Source: Bedellia somnulentella | Taxonomy: Eukaryota > Arthropoda > Insecta > Lepidoptera > Bedelliidae | DNA: 64,000 nucleotides | Reading direction: 5' to 3' | Assembly: GCA_963576735.1 (NCBI GenBank) | Contig: OY755187.1 | Location: forward strand, 6,944,001-7,008,000 | Translations under genes and position numbers: made by a program | Part shown: piece after piece, positions 10,104-21,326 of the stretch | Position numbering within the stretch: the stretch's first letter is position 1 | Layout: each line of letters opens with the position of its first letter | Notes under the pieces: generated by a model | What the model was told of the DNA's origin: nothing | The model's database searches: none | Seen by the model: only the letters and a program-made list of their open reading frames with translations

Positions 10104-11035
10104 TTAAATTATATAAAAAATACTCTCGAAATCGCTGCCGCCTGGTGGCAGGGTTCCGAGAAGGCTGGCTGCATTACCCCTTTGAATCGCTAAGCTGATT
10201 CTTTGAGCGAAGAATGCGCCAGCCCTCGGATCTCCGCATTTCTCGATCAGGCGCGTCGAAATTTCTTTGAAAAAACGACGCGCATCTGGGCCCCACGGAC
10301 CGAGAGTCTCTACAGCAAAAGCTGAGAAGTAATGCTCCTCAGCTAAATTGCTATATTTGCGCCTCTTCAGACCCTCAGCTTCAGCTGCCGCAGTGCCAGC
10401 TTTAGATGCAGACCCCGACAAATGAGACGGCGCTAGCGTGTCGACGCAGGTAGCGTCCCACACCAGCGTCCTCCCATTCTTCCATGGAATCAATGACATT
10501 CCGTCTGGTCTCTTACCATCGTCCCGCAGCAAACCTGATGGCTCCAGGATTGCTGGTATGTTGACAGTGGTAAGGGCCCGTCTGATAATATCATTGATTG
10601 CAGCATGGCGAGGTATGCGACCAGCACTACGACGACATGATAATCCATGGTGCCCCAACTGATCGACAAATACTCCACAGCGGCAGCGATGTCTCTCATT
10701 TATTTTGGTGCCCAATCGCAGACCCATAGCTAAAGAAAAGGAGCCTCTGTCTAGCAATGTGCCGAGGTTGCTCGATGGTAATGCTCTCAACCAATGCCCA
10801 GAATCTGGCTCACAGCAAGCCAAGAGACGCGCCCGCTCCGGCAACTTGACAGCAGAGGGGCTCGTCCCATTGCCTCTGAGATGCCAGACTGATGGGAACA
10901 TTGACAGTAGGACCAACTATATCCATCCAAACTTTCTTAGCATCTGTGAGATCGATGATCTCTGCCGAACTTAAAGCTTTACTAATGATGCTTAAGAAAA
11001 GATTGTAATTGGCAAAACCAGATGACAAGAAAGCT
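10104..11035 (-). pseudogene. 3' half of interrupted RT ORF, endonuclease-like C-terminus
   Basis: This is the C-terminal continuation of the reverse transcriptase ORF whose first part lies at 13889-15582; a hAT transposon separates them. The first block (ending near 10870-10900) continues directly in frame from the upstream half. A frameshift then moves to the frame that runs to 10104. That second frame shows a Cys/His cluster (CRCG, GHHGLSC, RH) followed by EPSGLLR, KRPDGMSL and VWDATCVDTL. The PD..WDxT spacing is what one expects of a PD-(D/E)XK restriction-like endonuclease placed after the RT, as in R2/NeSL/R4-type retrotransposons. The endonuclease assignment is an inference from motif spacing. 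The copy is dead (frameshift plus insertion). Confidence 0.65.
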
Positions 11036-11043
11036 GGTAAGGC

Positions 11044-13888
11044 CAGGGGCGCCGACTCCGTGGGTGCTCGGGTGCTCCAGCACCCACGAGAGGTAAATAG
11101 TGGGTGCCAAGCACCCACTTCTCATATTCGATCTAAATAATATACCTACCTACGTATACGCGGGCCTAGAAACAAACCAAGACACTCTCACGCACGCAGT
11201 GTGCCGGGCCACAGCGCCCCGCCTGCAATGACGTGTCGTCGCCTTCGCCTCTTCGCGCCGCCACCGCCGCCACCGCGCCACTTCACCCGCGTCCCGCGTC
11301 ACCCGCCCGCCCCTTTCTCTGCCCCCGCCCGCACCGCTCGCACGCACGCATCCATTGCATCTATCAGTACAAACACGCCTTCACTCGTTCTCAGTCAGAC
11401 TAGGCAGCCAGCACGTGAACTGTTGTTTTTGTGATGGATAAGTTTGTCATTCGGAATCGTAAGGTACCTAACCCAGAAGAACCTACCACTAGTACTAGTA
11501 GTAGCTCTTCTCAGCTTAACATAAGTAATGTTTCGGTTACTTCTGAAAATGTATGTTCAGAGAAGAAAAGACGCAGTTATCAAAGTAAGTGGCAATCAAT
11601 TTTTCCATGGCTACTGTATGACGGAGACATCGATAAAGTGTTTTGTGAAATCTGTAGAGAAACCCTATCTAGTGGCGTTTCCACTCCAAAAAAATCCTCA
11701 AGAGATGATGACTCCATTAAAGCATTCACTGAGATTGGTTTTTCATCATGGAACAAGGCTTTGGAAAGATTTAAAAAGCACGAAATGTCTGAAGTTCACC
11801 GTTTTTGTGTTTTACACAAAGCCAATGCAGAACGTGGCGTCAATGTACACTCAATGTTATCAAAAAGTAAACTTGAAGATATGAAAACTGCTAGAACCGC
11901 CCTTTTGAAAATGATTTCTACTCTTCGCTTTTTAATGTCCGGAGGCCTAGCCATAAGGGGCCATGAGGATGAAAATTCAAATTATAGTCGGTTATTGAAG
12001 CTGCGATCAGAGGATATTCCCGAGTTAAAGATGTGGCTGCAGCGCAGTAAATATAAATGGCTGTCACATGATGTCACTAACGAACTGTGTACAATTTTGA
12101 GTCACGAAGTATTATGTAAAATAATTAAATTAATACAAAATGCTGTTTATTATTCTGTTATGGTAGATGAAACCAGTGATATTACCAATCACGAACAAGT
12201 CACATTCTGCTTTCGTTACGTGGACTCAAAGCTCAATATACATGAAACATTTTTCGGGCTCTATGAAACGCCGTCAACCACATCTGAAATCTTATTTGAA
12301 ATTTTCAATGACGTGCTAAAAAGATTTGGTCTTGATATCAAAACTTGTAGGGGTCTATGTACAGATGGCGCTGCTAATGTTTCTGGAATGCATACTGGCC
12401 TTAAAGCACGAGTTCAAGCTATCGAACCAAGGGCAGTTCATGTGCATTGTGTCGCCCACTCCTTAAACTTGGTTGTTCAAGATACAATGAAAGAAGTGCC
12501 TGCAATAAGAGATTTTTTAGTATTAATAAGAGAGCTCATTGTCTTCGTCCGCGTTTCACCGAAACGCCAAGCTTGTTTTGAATCTCTACAGACAGCTGAG
12601 GATGCACAAAATCTTTCTCTACGGCCGTTTTGCCCAACAAGATGGTGCTGTCGTATATCTTCATTGAAAACAGTTCTCGACAGTTATAGTGTACTCCTAT
12701 GTTTTTTGAACAACACTAAAACTCAGAAAGATGATGCTGGTGCGAAAGCAAAAGGGTTTTTAATAAGTCTTCAATCTTACGAATCCCTATTTATCATTAA
12801 AATTCTGATAGAAATTCTTAGTCGCATTGAAGCTTTAAATGCTACGTTACAGAAGATGTCTCTGCATCTGCAAAAAGCTGTCGATAATATTAATACAGTC
12901 AAAGAAGTTATAGCGTCCCAAAGAACTGACGAAAAATTTGAAAGCATCTGGAAATCTACCGTAGATTTGGCTCACATTTTGGAATTGGATGAACCTAAAA
13001 CACCAAAAGTACGAATAATACCTAAAAAGATAGACGACTCTACTAGTGAACCGCACAAATTTTCTAGTCCAGCTGACTTTTATCGAAAAATGTATTTTGA
13101 AGTGTTAGATAAAGTCATAGGCTGTATTGAACAGCGCTTTACTAAAGATACTATGGTACACTTGAGCAACATGGAACTATTTCTTACTCAGCAAAATAAT
13201 GATACAAGCAGCAATTATGTGAAAAACTTTTATGGAGATGACTTTGATATGGATCGTTTGATTCTTCATCGAAACATGCTTTTAGATATTGCGCAAACAA
13301 AAAATTACAAAGTCAATAGTGTAGAGGATGTTGTTTCTTTTATAACTACTCATTGCGAATCTACAAAAGATATGATACCAGAAGTCATCAAATTATTAAA
13401 AATAATTTTAACCATTCCGGTATCAACATGCACCGCTGAAAGGTCATTTTCAGCATTACGAAGAATAAAGACTTATTTGAGGACTACCATGACTCAACAA
13501 AGACTTAATAATTACATGGTAGTGCATGTAAACAGAGAAATAGCAGATGATTTGGAGCTTGAAAACATTGCCGACATATTTATAAATAGAGCAGTAGTTC
13601 GTCAAAATACATTCGCATTTAATAAAAATAACTTTTAAGATAATTAAGATATTTATTAATAGGCGCACATGTCAAACTGCTGGGTAATGTAATAAATTAT
13701 ATTTTACAAATATCTTGTATTTTATTGTGTCTATTCAGTAGTCGACCGCAAGTCTAATGTTTGAGAAGAAGCGCAGGGCGGTACAAAATTCCCCAGGTTA
13801 GCGAGTAGGTAGGTACTAGTAGTAGCTAGGTAGTATGTCATTAAAAAGCTGGAGCACCCACGGGAATTTTAAAAACCCGGCGCCCCTG
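11044..13888 (+). mobile_element. Complete hAT transposon with ZMYM1-like transposase
   Basis: The ends are CAGGGGCGCCG (11044) and CGGCGCCCCTG (ending 13888), inverted, with further subterminal pairing between 'gggtgctccagcacccac' and 'gctggagcacccac'. A perfect 8-bp duplication GGTAAGGC flanks the element (11036-11043 and 13889-13896). The only gene is the 734-residue transposase. GC-rich sequence (about 11150-11350) precedes the start codon and may be the promoter. It is inserted into the reverse transcriptase ORF. With intact TIRs, duplication and ORF it looks young and possibly still mobile. Confidence 0.92.
11434..13638 (+). CDS. hAT transposase, ZMYM1-like (zinc finger MYM-type 1-like)
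   Basis: Single-exon DNA transposase of about 734 residues; the first ATG at 11434 is chosen over the preceding GTG. The N-terminus is Ser/Thr-rich. A TTF-type zinc-binding region follows (W-QSIFPWLLYD, FCEIC at about residues 71-75, then HEMSEVHRFC near 117-126). The RNase H-like core shows VDETSD with the first catalytic Asp at about 246, TDGAANVSGM with the second at about 312, the C-x2-H pair HCVAHSLNL at 339-347, and the TRW motif near 404-405. The hAT dimerisation region TCTAERSFSALRRIKTYLR supplies the catalytic Glu at about 670. All key residues are present with no stop, so activity is plausible. It cuts and rejoins DNA at the element ends in the nucleus. Numbering counts the upstream GTG as residue 1. 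Confidence 0.9.
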   Translation: MDKFVIRNRKVPNPEEPTTSTSSSSSQLNISNVSVTSENVCSEKKRRSYQSKWQSIFPWLLYDGDIDKVFCEICRETLSSGVSTPKKSSRDDDSIKAFTEIGFSSWNKALERFKKHEMSEVHRFCVLHKANAERGVNVHSMLSKSKLEDMKTARTALLKMISTLRFLMSGGLAIRGHEDENSNYSRLLKLRSEDIPELKMWLQRSKYKWLSHDVTNELCTILSHEVLCKIIKLIQNAVYYSVMVDETSDITNHEQVTFCFRYVDSKLNIHETFFGLYETPSTTSEILFEIFNDVLKRFGLDIKTCRGLCTDGAANVSGMHTGLKARVQAIEPRAVHVHCVAHSLNLVVQDTMKEVPAIRDFLVLIRELIVFVRVSPKRQACFESLQTAEDAQNLSLRPFCPTRWCCRISSLKTVLDSYSVLLCFLNNTKTQKDDAGAKAKGFLISLQSYESLFIIKILIEILSRIEALNATLQKMSLHLQKAVDNINTVKEVIASQRTDEKFESIWKSTVDLAHILELDEPKTPKVRIIPKKIDDSTSEPHKFSSPADFYRKMYFEVLDKVIGCIEQRFTKDTMVHLSNMELFLTQQNNDTSSNYVKNFYGDDFDMDRLILHRNMLLDIAQTKNYKVNSVEDVVSFITTHCESTKDMIPEVIKLLKIILTIPVSTCTAERSFSALRRIKTYLRTTMTQQRLNNYMVVHVNREIADDLELENIADIFINRAVVRQNTFAFNKNNF

Positions 13889-15582
13889 GGTAAGGCTATA
13901 CTTGAAACGCTGCGGATGCCAATACCACCGTACCGTATTGGGAGCGTGGCTTGTGTCCAGCAGCGTTCATTTAAGGAAATGTTGAGAATTTTGATCAAAG
14001 TGTTTTTAATCACGTTGTCTATGTCCGAAAGGACTGAGATTTGCCTCCATAAACCAGAACATCTCAGTACATAAGTAAATTTTGGAACAAACAAACAATA
14101 CTTTATTATTGTATATGCTACATGAGGGTTAAGTTGTGCCAATAAAGAAGATGATTCCTGAAATTTAGAAATTTTTTCTGCTATAAATTTTGGAATAGAA
14201 TCATCCAGAACTGGGGCACCTAGGAGGCGAAGCGAAGCCGAATTTAAAATTTTGATACCTGGGGCTAATGAATTGAATTTTGATTGCATTTCTGTAACAG
14301 TTTCTTTGTTTAAATCGGGGCCAAAATACAGTTCACACTTTTCATAATTCAAATCTAGACCAATTTTTTTGAATTCTTCTATTATTGTTTTCAAATCGTT
14401 TATAACTTGTTTTGCCTCGCCTCCAATGGTGCCGTCATCCAGGTACCACACATTAAACTTGGAGGCTAAGTTTTTGATGTGTGGGTGTATAGCCAAACTG
14501 AATATAGCTGGGCCCAGAGGGTCACCTTGCTGGCAACCGACACATGAATTTAATAATTTTCCACGGTAGATCAATTTAGTAGGTTTGCTATAGCATTGCC
14601 AAAGGTAATTGTATAAAGCTGGAGTTTGTTCTTTGACTGCAGCCAGCAAGGCGGCTCTATCAACTGAGTTGAAAGCATTCTTTACATCCACTTTCAACAG
14701 AACGTCACTTCGGCAATGCTGCAGGAAAGCACGAACACTGTGAACAGCTGCTTCACAGCCGCCGCTGGTTCCGAAACCTAGTTGAACAGGCTGGAAGTAG
14801 TTTTTTATGTCCGTTACATGCTTACAGCATATTTTGGATACCAGCCGGCGGATAGTGTTTCCCACAGCGATTGGCCTGATACCTCCGTCTTTCTTTTTCA
14901 AAGCACACAGACTCGCCCCGTATAAAAGATCTGTGATGGTTTGAGATACTTTACCACTCAGGCAGAGATTAACTAACTGCGTTATCTCATCCAAAAGAAT
15001 TCTGCCGGCTTCCCCGACGGAAACACTCAATAAATCTTTGAAATGCTGAGGAGTCAGTCCATCGAGGCCGCCAGCAGAACCGTTTCTGAAAGAAGATATA
15101 GCAATGAGAACCTCGGCTGGAGTGGCTTCTGGTGGGTGAGCGGTATAATCGGGAGCATCAGGCGTCCTGGACATCTCTGATGAGAGTGGATGTTTTGCTC
15201 TCAAAGACTCCAAAGTCTCTTGGTCATCAGGGGCCACAGCGTCGCTTGAAAAAAGCATTTGTGCAGCCCCTTTTATGTCCCCATCTCCTAATTTAGTCTC
15301 AATTTTTTTAATATTATAATTAATATTTTTATTTGTAATTAATTTTGAATTTTGAAGTATAGGCTCTGGAATCGGATACACACATTTGCTCTTTATTTTG
15401 TGTGTCAGTGATATATTTCGATCCTTTTCATTTCTATTTATGGCTAAAACTGCATATGAAAAACCGAAAAAACTTTGCCAACTTTCAAAATCATTATTTT
15501 CAACCACGGCCTTTACTGTCTGGGCTAAGGATTTGGCAACACAATAACAACGCAGTATTAAATATGGGGTAGTGTAATTCAA
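13889..15582 (-). pseudogene. 5' part of RT ORF interrupted by hAT insertion
   Basis: Reverse transcriptase of an R2/NeSL-like non-LTR retrotransposon by architecture. The sequence shows GSAGGLDGLTPQH, GASLCALKKKDGGIRPI (fingers), VKNAFNSVD (motif A), QQGDPLGP (motif B) and NVWYLDDG (catalytic motif C, YLDD instead of YxDD variants such as YADD). After GIRSVSSIAL the frame enters the hAT transposon at the 8-bp duplication. Codon phase is preserved: position 13889 is the second base of a codon that position 11035 completes. The first ~30 codons overlap a dispersed repeat ('gcagtattaaatatggggtagtg'), so the true 5' end is uncertain. The family assignment below 'non-LTR RT with C-terminal nuclease' is not firm. 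Confidence 0.75.
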
Positions 15583-15585
15583 ACA

Positions 15586-15700
15586 TTTTCAAGGATGTAA
15601 ACAAAGCTAGAGAGGTTTGCCAGGATCGTACGAAGTGGCGATCGATAGTCTCTGCCTGCCCCAATGGGAACTAACGGCGTGAGTATGTATGTAATGTATG
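15586..15700 (+). repeat. Repeat family B tail
   Basis: Reads 'gagaggtttgccaggatcgtacgaagtggcgatcgatagtctctgcctgccccaatgggaactaacggcgtgagtatgtatgt'. Sister copies: 25990-26165 (+), 31690-31800 (+), 42595-42700 (mixed orientation). The (TATG)n end suggests a retroposon 3' terminus. Confidence 0.6.
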
Positions 15701-15823
15701 TCCTTCATGAGCGTAAGATAATAAATTTAAAAACAAATAGATACCCTCGAAACGATGCATTTACGTGGCATAAAATAAAGTGCGCAAGAAATACCAATTC
15801 ATTCATTAACCGACATCGAAATT

Positions 15824-16313
15824 CGGTATGCAAAGTTTTACAAAAATGGTGCTGATTGCTAAACCATTTCGAGATATTATGTTTTTAAACAATATTTTCT
15901 TGAAATTAAATCAAACAAAGCTAAGATGACCGTTATTTTGTCAAAAAACTGCAACAGTATTTGACCTTCAGTGTTATTTCAAAGACATTTGTTTTTGCAG
16001 TTCATTAATAAAATATCGAAAATCATAGGTTTCTTTAGTATAATATCGTAATAATTTCATTTGAGATCACAAAGTCGTGAAATGTAATGCAATTAGCAAC
16101 ATTTTTATTAAACATTTCGCTTTATTTGCATGTCGCTAAGTGATAGTTTCGATCGATGACGTCATTAAGTACAAAAGTTGAACAATCTTTAAAAAATCAT
16201 AACTTTACAATTACTCATTTTAAATGAAAAATATTCAAATTAGTCTTTTATTTTTATGTTTGCTATCGAATAAAAATATTCAATGAATACCAAAAAAAAA
16301 ACTTTGCATACCG
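15824..16313. mobile_element. 490-bp element with CGGTATGCAAAGTTTT inverted ends
   Basis: CGGTATGCAAAGTTTT at 15824 pairs with AAAACTTTGCATACCG ending at 16313. ATT precedes and follows the element, a possible 3-bp duplication. No coding capacity. The interior includes a CRE-like 'atgacgtcatt'. The superfamily is unassigned; 3-bp duplications occur with CACTA and Harbinger types. Confidence 0.6.
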
Positions 16314-16599
16314 ATTGGTGTTTACTAAACTCTCTCGGGGCTAAAGGACTCTAAACGGGTGTATCTGTACTCTATCACACTCAACTAAAGAATATGAATA
16401 AAAATAGCTCACCCCGTTTTGATTGGCAGTGGCAGATACGGGCTATCACCTATATTTGCGCAAGACGCAGAACATTTTGAGAATTAACATTATAAAACAC
16501 AAACACTGAATGTAACCATAACACGACTACCATAGAATGAAAAAGATAGTTATAATACCATTGTGTATTTCAATGGTATCAATTCACTTGAGGCAGTAA

Positions 16600-16862
16600 A
16601 ATATATACATACAGGTTATAAATCCCTAGATGGGGTAGCCAGAGCTAAGGAATTAGAAATTTCTCAGCCACTTTTGGAAACTTTAGTGGGGAAAAGATGG
16701 TAAAATAAAGGTTGTTGGTGATGGGTCTCCAACCTCATGGCCCAAAAATCCCTTAAAAACCCCAATACCGTTAGTCGCCTGTTACGTACACCCACCGGAA
16801 AAAATGGGGTAGTGCTATTCAGCTATGCTATGCCGACACTACACAGCACAGCCGACACTACA
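16600..16862 (-). repeat. Repeat family A copy
   Basis: Minus-strand copy running from 'atacatacaggttataaatcccta' to 'gccgacactacacagca'. The last ~15 bases are duplicated ('gccgacactacacagcac agccgacactacacagcac'). Confidence 0.65.
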
Positions 16863-16869
16863 CAGCACC

Positions 16870-18090
16870 TTGTTCAAAATGTGCACCGTTAACTAACAAA
16901 CACGCTTCAGCACGTTTAAGTACGTTTGCCCGCACTCGTGAAAGTATGTGCATCATTTTGTATTTCACGAAATGCACTTCGAATGCGTAATCTTAGCTCC
17001 CGTGGGTTATTAAATCACAACACTATCACAACACAAGATACTGAAACTGAACTCGCACTCCGAAAATTAATGCGATAAATCAAAGTGACCTCCAATCATA
17101 AGCAACACAAACACAATGAGCTACAAACAACAAACTTAGTACTAATACTATTCCTTTGATGTCATGCCGACAAGCCCGCCCGACATGATACATGCAGATT
17201 TTGAATTTCGCGGCGATATGTTTAAGTATAATTTTTCTCTGAACATACTGCCGCTCCCGGTGCCTCATTGCTCTTAGTCGCCTCGTATTCCAACGCAGTA
17301 TTAACTATGGGGTAGTGTTATTCAATTTTATCACGTCAAATAATAACATGTAAAAATAAGAAGATATTAGAAGCTAAGTTCGATTGATAACTTTACTGAC
17401 CTTGATTTGATTTGGCCGCCGGTTAAGGGTCAGCGGACGGCGGCGGCGGCTGAGTTGTATTTACGCATCACCCACACTCGCCCGCCTTGTCATCGCGTTT
17501 CACTCACACATTAAGCGTGTTGGTGTCTATAGTACTACTTTCTTAGTGCATATTTCAACAAAATTTGAATAAAATAAGTGTGTTTTTTTTCAACGAATTC
17601 TGACTCTATACGTGATAATTAATCATAATTTTCATTGAAAACAGTTCGTTACAATTACACCCTGTATATTTTCTAATCAATGATTTTTAATAATTCCACT
17701 CATTCTTCCTTCTGCAATAAGATACCCACAAACTCAGTATCGTACTCTATAACTATTACTGTGTACTCTTTATTCTATGTATACACCATTAACTGTGCTT
17801 GTTTTACACTCATTGTATCGCTATTTACAATGGCCCCAATAACTCCAGAGAATGCCCTTTTCCATAGATGTACTAAAAACGTTAGATAGGTTTTTTTACG
17901 AGGAAACCGGCGCGGCGCTTACGAGTGGCACCGATTGCAGCAGATGAACGCACACCACTAGAAATATATCCAAACAACACGCCAAGAAATATATTTGAAA
18001 TGTCAGCGAGATAGCACATCTCATAGCAAGCGCTAAAAAGAGATAAACATATTTTCTCTGCACCGACGTGAACCTTAATGTATATAATAG
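16870..18090. other. No gene recognised; includes GC-rich patch
   Basis: Apart from the repeat at 17190-17310, nothing codes convincingly. A short GC-rich patch (about 17408-17480, 'cggacggcggcggcggctgag') stands out in AT-rich surroundings but has no identifiable ORF or core promoter. The open frames at 17680-17889 and 17896-18102 have no recognisable motif. Confidence 0.4.
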
Positions 18091-18094
18091 ATAT

Positions 18095-18334
18095 ACATAC
18101 ATATGCTCACGGCTATAAATCCCTTGAAGGGGTAGCCAGAGCTAAGGAATTAGAAATTCCTCAGCCACTTTTGGAAAGTTAAGTGGGGAAAAGTTGGTAG
18201 AGTAAAGGATATTGGTGATGGGTCTCCAACCGCATCGCCCAAAAATCCCCTATAGCCCCAATACCGTTAGTTGCCTCTTACGTACACCCACCGGAAGAAA
18301 TGGAGTAGTGCTATTCTATGCCGACACTACACAG

Positions 18335-18378
<44 letters not shown>
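18095..18378 (-). repeat. Repeat family A copy followed by (AT)n
   Basis: Family A in minus orientation ends at 'ccgacactacacagca' (18335). It is followed at once by about 21 AT units (18336-18378). Confidence 0.75.
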
Positions 18379-18382
<4 letters not shown>

Positions 18383-18390
18383 ATAATATA

Positions 18391-19433
18391 TCTATACTAT
18401 ATATACTTACTATATAATATTATAAAGCTGAAGAGTTTGTTTGTTTGAACGCTAGGATCTCAGGAACTACCCGATCAAATTGAAAAATTATTTTTGTGTT
18501 GGATAGTCCATTTATTGAGGAAGGCTTTAGGCTACATATCATCACGCTGCGACCAACAGGAGCAAACTATCAGCGAATAATGTTGCAAAAACGGGGATAA
18601 TTATTCATACTAAGGCTTCCGTTGTGTGCGCTGCGTAAACGGTTTAAGTTACCCAAAATAATGTATTAATGAATTATTTCTCTTTAAATGATCTAAAAAA
18701 ATGCCCGCGACAGTATATGTCTAACTTTTAAGTTTCACTTACTATAACCATTTTTATGGTAAATAGATTTGGTCGAATTTAATGCATAATTGCCATAATG
18801 TTTTATCAACATAATATTAATCTTTATCCAAATAAATATGTTGTTGATTGAGAGTATTTAATTGAGAACAAAATTGTCCTTGACATCACTTAATTTAAAT
18901 AAACATCTTAATAGATAATACAATTTTAAAATTACTCCGTAACAAAATTGACACGCGTGCATGAAGCGCAAGACAAGACGCTGCGCTCTGGCCAGCGAGC
19001 GAGGTCACCCGCGCGAGAAGCTTATGTTTAAGCCTTATCCTATTAAAATTATTAATGTGAAAGTTTAGATGTTTGTGTGTTTGTAGCTAAATGAAAACTA
19101 ATTCACAGAACGTATTTAAAGTAAAATTTACAGGAAGCCAGATAATGATCCCAATTAACACAATAGGACACTTTTTATCCCAGAAAAATTAAGAGATCAA
19201 TATTTTTTTTTAAAAATGGTGAAACAGACTAACTGACTAAGAATCAATGCTCAGCCGAAACTACTATACTTATAAACTTAAAATTTATAAAGTGAAAAAA
19301 TTGTGAGGACACTATGAAAAACACCTTTTTTCTGATCCCATGACAGAGACCCTCAACAGGTCAGTTAAGTATTTCAGTTTGACGACGTGAAAGTCTACAC
19401 TTTTGACAGTACGAAGTCTGTGGGGTCAGCTAG
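18391..19433 (+). mobile_element. Nonautonomous Helitron (Lep1-like)
   Basis: It starts TCTATACTATATATAC after an A, with 'taatattataaagctgaagagtttg' just inside, and ends 'gtctgtggggtcagCTAG' before a T. A|TC...CTAG|T with no duplication is the Helitron signature. The 1043-bp interior has no helicase. Another Helitron may be nested inside, since the interior mixes two sequence styles. Confidence 0.6.
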
Positions 19434-19439
19434 TAATAT

Positions 19440-20300
19440 ATATAGATGTGCGTACGTATGTTATTTATGTATTTTTATTTATGAGTTTATATCGACGGCC
19501 CCTACGTAAACTATCGTAACTGCAAAAATCGAAATTTTTGTTTTTTTCATATTTCAAACGTAATTGTGAGTATCTACGATGTACATTAAATATTTTTTGT
19601 TTTTATTTATTTTTAAGACCATTTTTCAATTGAATATTGTCGAAACTGTACTAATTACGCGCCAAAAACTATATTAAGTGGTAGATTCGATAGTATTCCC
19701 TAAGAGCGCTGCGCGGGCGCGAAGCAAGACTACCAGACTCGACAGTTTTCTCCGGGATGCGGCGGGGGTAGACACATTTACCTATTTTCAAGATTTTGCT
19801 TAGGTTAATGAATAAAAATAAATGGTCGAGGTAAACTACTTGTCAATTTGGTTACAAAACCAAATAACAATGTGTGCGAGACTATCAAATGTGAGTATGA
19901 AGCTCAGAAACCTGGTAAGTGTTTTTTTTGTTTGGCTACATGTACAAATCATTGGCTTTTTACGTGTGGAAATCATTAATTTTCATCAAATAAGTAATAT
20001 GTGCGTGATTTATAATAAAACTTATAATTCAATCGATTTTAAATCATCAGACGTGGTGGGTTTTTAGATTAACGCAGTAAACTATCGAAAATGGCAGTTT
20101 CAATTCAAATCTCTTAAATATAATTTTTTTCCCTGTCGTAACTGCCATTTTTGATAGTATACTGAGCTCTCATTAGGATATCGAAAGTGGTATTTACGAT
20201 GGTCTTCTGCGATAGGAAGAAATCGAATCTGCTACTTGCGATAGTTTTTTTACGATATTAATGAATTGCCAAAGTACTTTCGATTTTTTGGAGTACTTAT
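19440..20300. other. No gene recognised
   Basis: AT-rich. Contains several short similar phrases of the form 'ctatcgaaaatggcagtttc' / 'gccatttttgatagta' / 'gtatttacgatggt' that may be decayed inverted repeats. No coding motif. Confidence 0.35.
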
Positions 20301-20304
20301 ATTT

Positions 20305-20445
20305 TAATAAATAAAGGAGGGAAAAATTTCGGCACCAGCGGGGATCGAACCTACAACCTCCGGGTAAACGCCCCCATCACTCTGCCAATTGAGCTATAGT
20401 ATCAAGTGGATTCTAGTGTGAAATTCTTCATTCCTTTGTTTCTTT
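20305..20445 (-). repeat. tRNA-derived SINE, family 2 (minus)
   Basis: The reverse complement gives a head with box A 'tagctcaattgg' and box B 'ggttcgatccc', then 'gccgaaatttttccctcc'. Family 2 copies also lie at 38110-38270 (-), 38335-38450 (+) and 41905-42045 (+). It resembles a tRNA gene but lacks an intact acceptor stem and is repeated, so it is called a SINE. Confidence 0.7.
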
Positions 20446-20449
20446 TACA

Positions 20450-21326
20450 CTTTTTAAGCAGTGTTAGCATTCCCTACCTCCGATTTTTTTACAAATTCGG
20501 AAGGCCACTTGTCTGCCTTTACAAATAGGATGCAAATATTAAGAACGTCTAAATTTCACATAGTTAGAAGGTTTTTTTTGTTCATGAAAACATTATTTCT
20601 AATATATAAAGGAAAGGAAATTTTCGACACCTTCCCCACATGGGGTTTTCATGAACAAGTAAAACATTCTATTTTTTTTTTTTTACAAAATAATATTTAT
20701 GTTGAGTTTTAAGATCATTTTTAATTTTAGAATTCCAGTAAGAGGCCAATACACTGACATAGAATGGAGGTTTCTTAACGAAATTTATGATGACGTTGTG
20801 ATCTGATGTCGCATCCTGCAAAGCCAGAAAACGCAAATTTTTCTTTAGCAAACTAATTCCCAGTCCCAGACATGATCCCGAAAGTGCAGAAAGACACCGG
20901 TTCCATCTCTCACCTCAGCCCAAGATTTTTACAGAGAACAACCACCATCTTTAGATATTACAGACGTGCCGAGTGTTAATTCTTTATATCTGATTCAGAA
21001 GAAATATAATTTACCTTACTCTGCTCAGGGCCATATCTAGCCCTAAAAAAAAATTGTGGGCATAGGTACCTAAAAGTCTCCTGGCCATAGAGTTAGTATC
21101 ATCTCATCATCATCATCGTATTGGCTAAAAATACCGTCGAAAAGTACGTCGTAAAAAGCGGAAAAACTATGCCCGCGACACAAATGAAAAGTCCACCTGC
21201 AAACTGAAATTCAAAAGAGCATATACAGAAGAATTAAGAGAATATATTTTTAAAAAAATTTGGCATCAATGAATTGATCATGGCATCAATGATTGAATGA
21301 ATCAAGGAATTTGGATCATTCAATGC
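20450..21326. other. Unassigned stretch
   Basis: 20500-20700 repeats SINE-2 3' sequence ('ccccacatggggttttcatgaac'). On the minus strand 20740-20860 an open stretch reads LKKNLRFLALQDATSDHN and continues without a recognisable motif. It may be a fragment of a transposon protein, but I cannot name it. Confidence 0.3.

Noticed and set aside
10438..10974. Plus-strand open frames opposite the RT/endonuclease ORF
   Set aside because: Antisense shadows; the minus strand has the recognisable motifs.
18212..18448. Open frame through repeat A and (AT)n
   Set aside because: Codes a YI repeat from the microsatellite; a shadow of repeat sequence.
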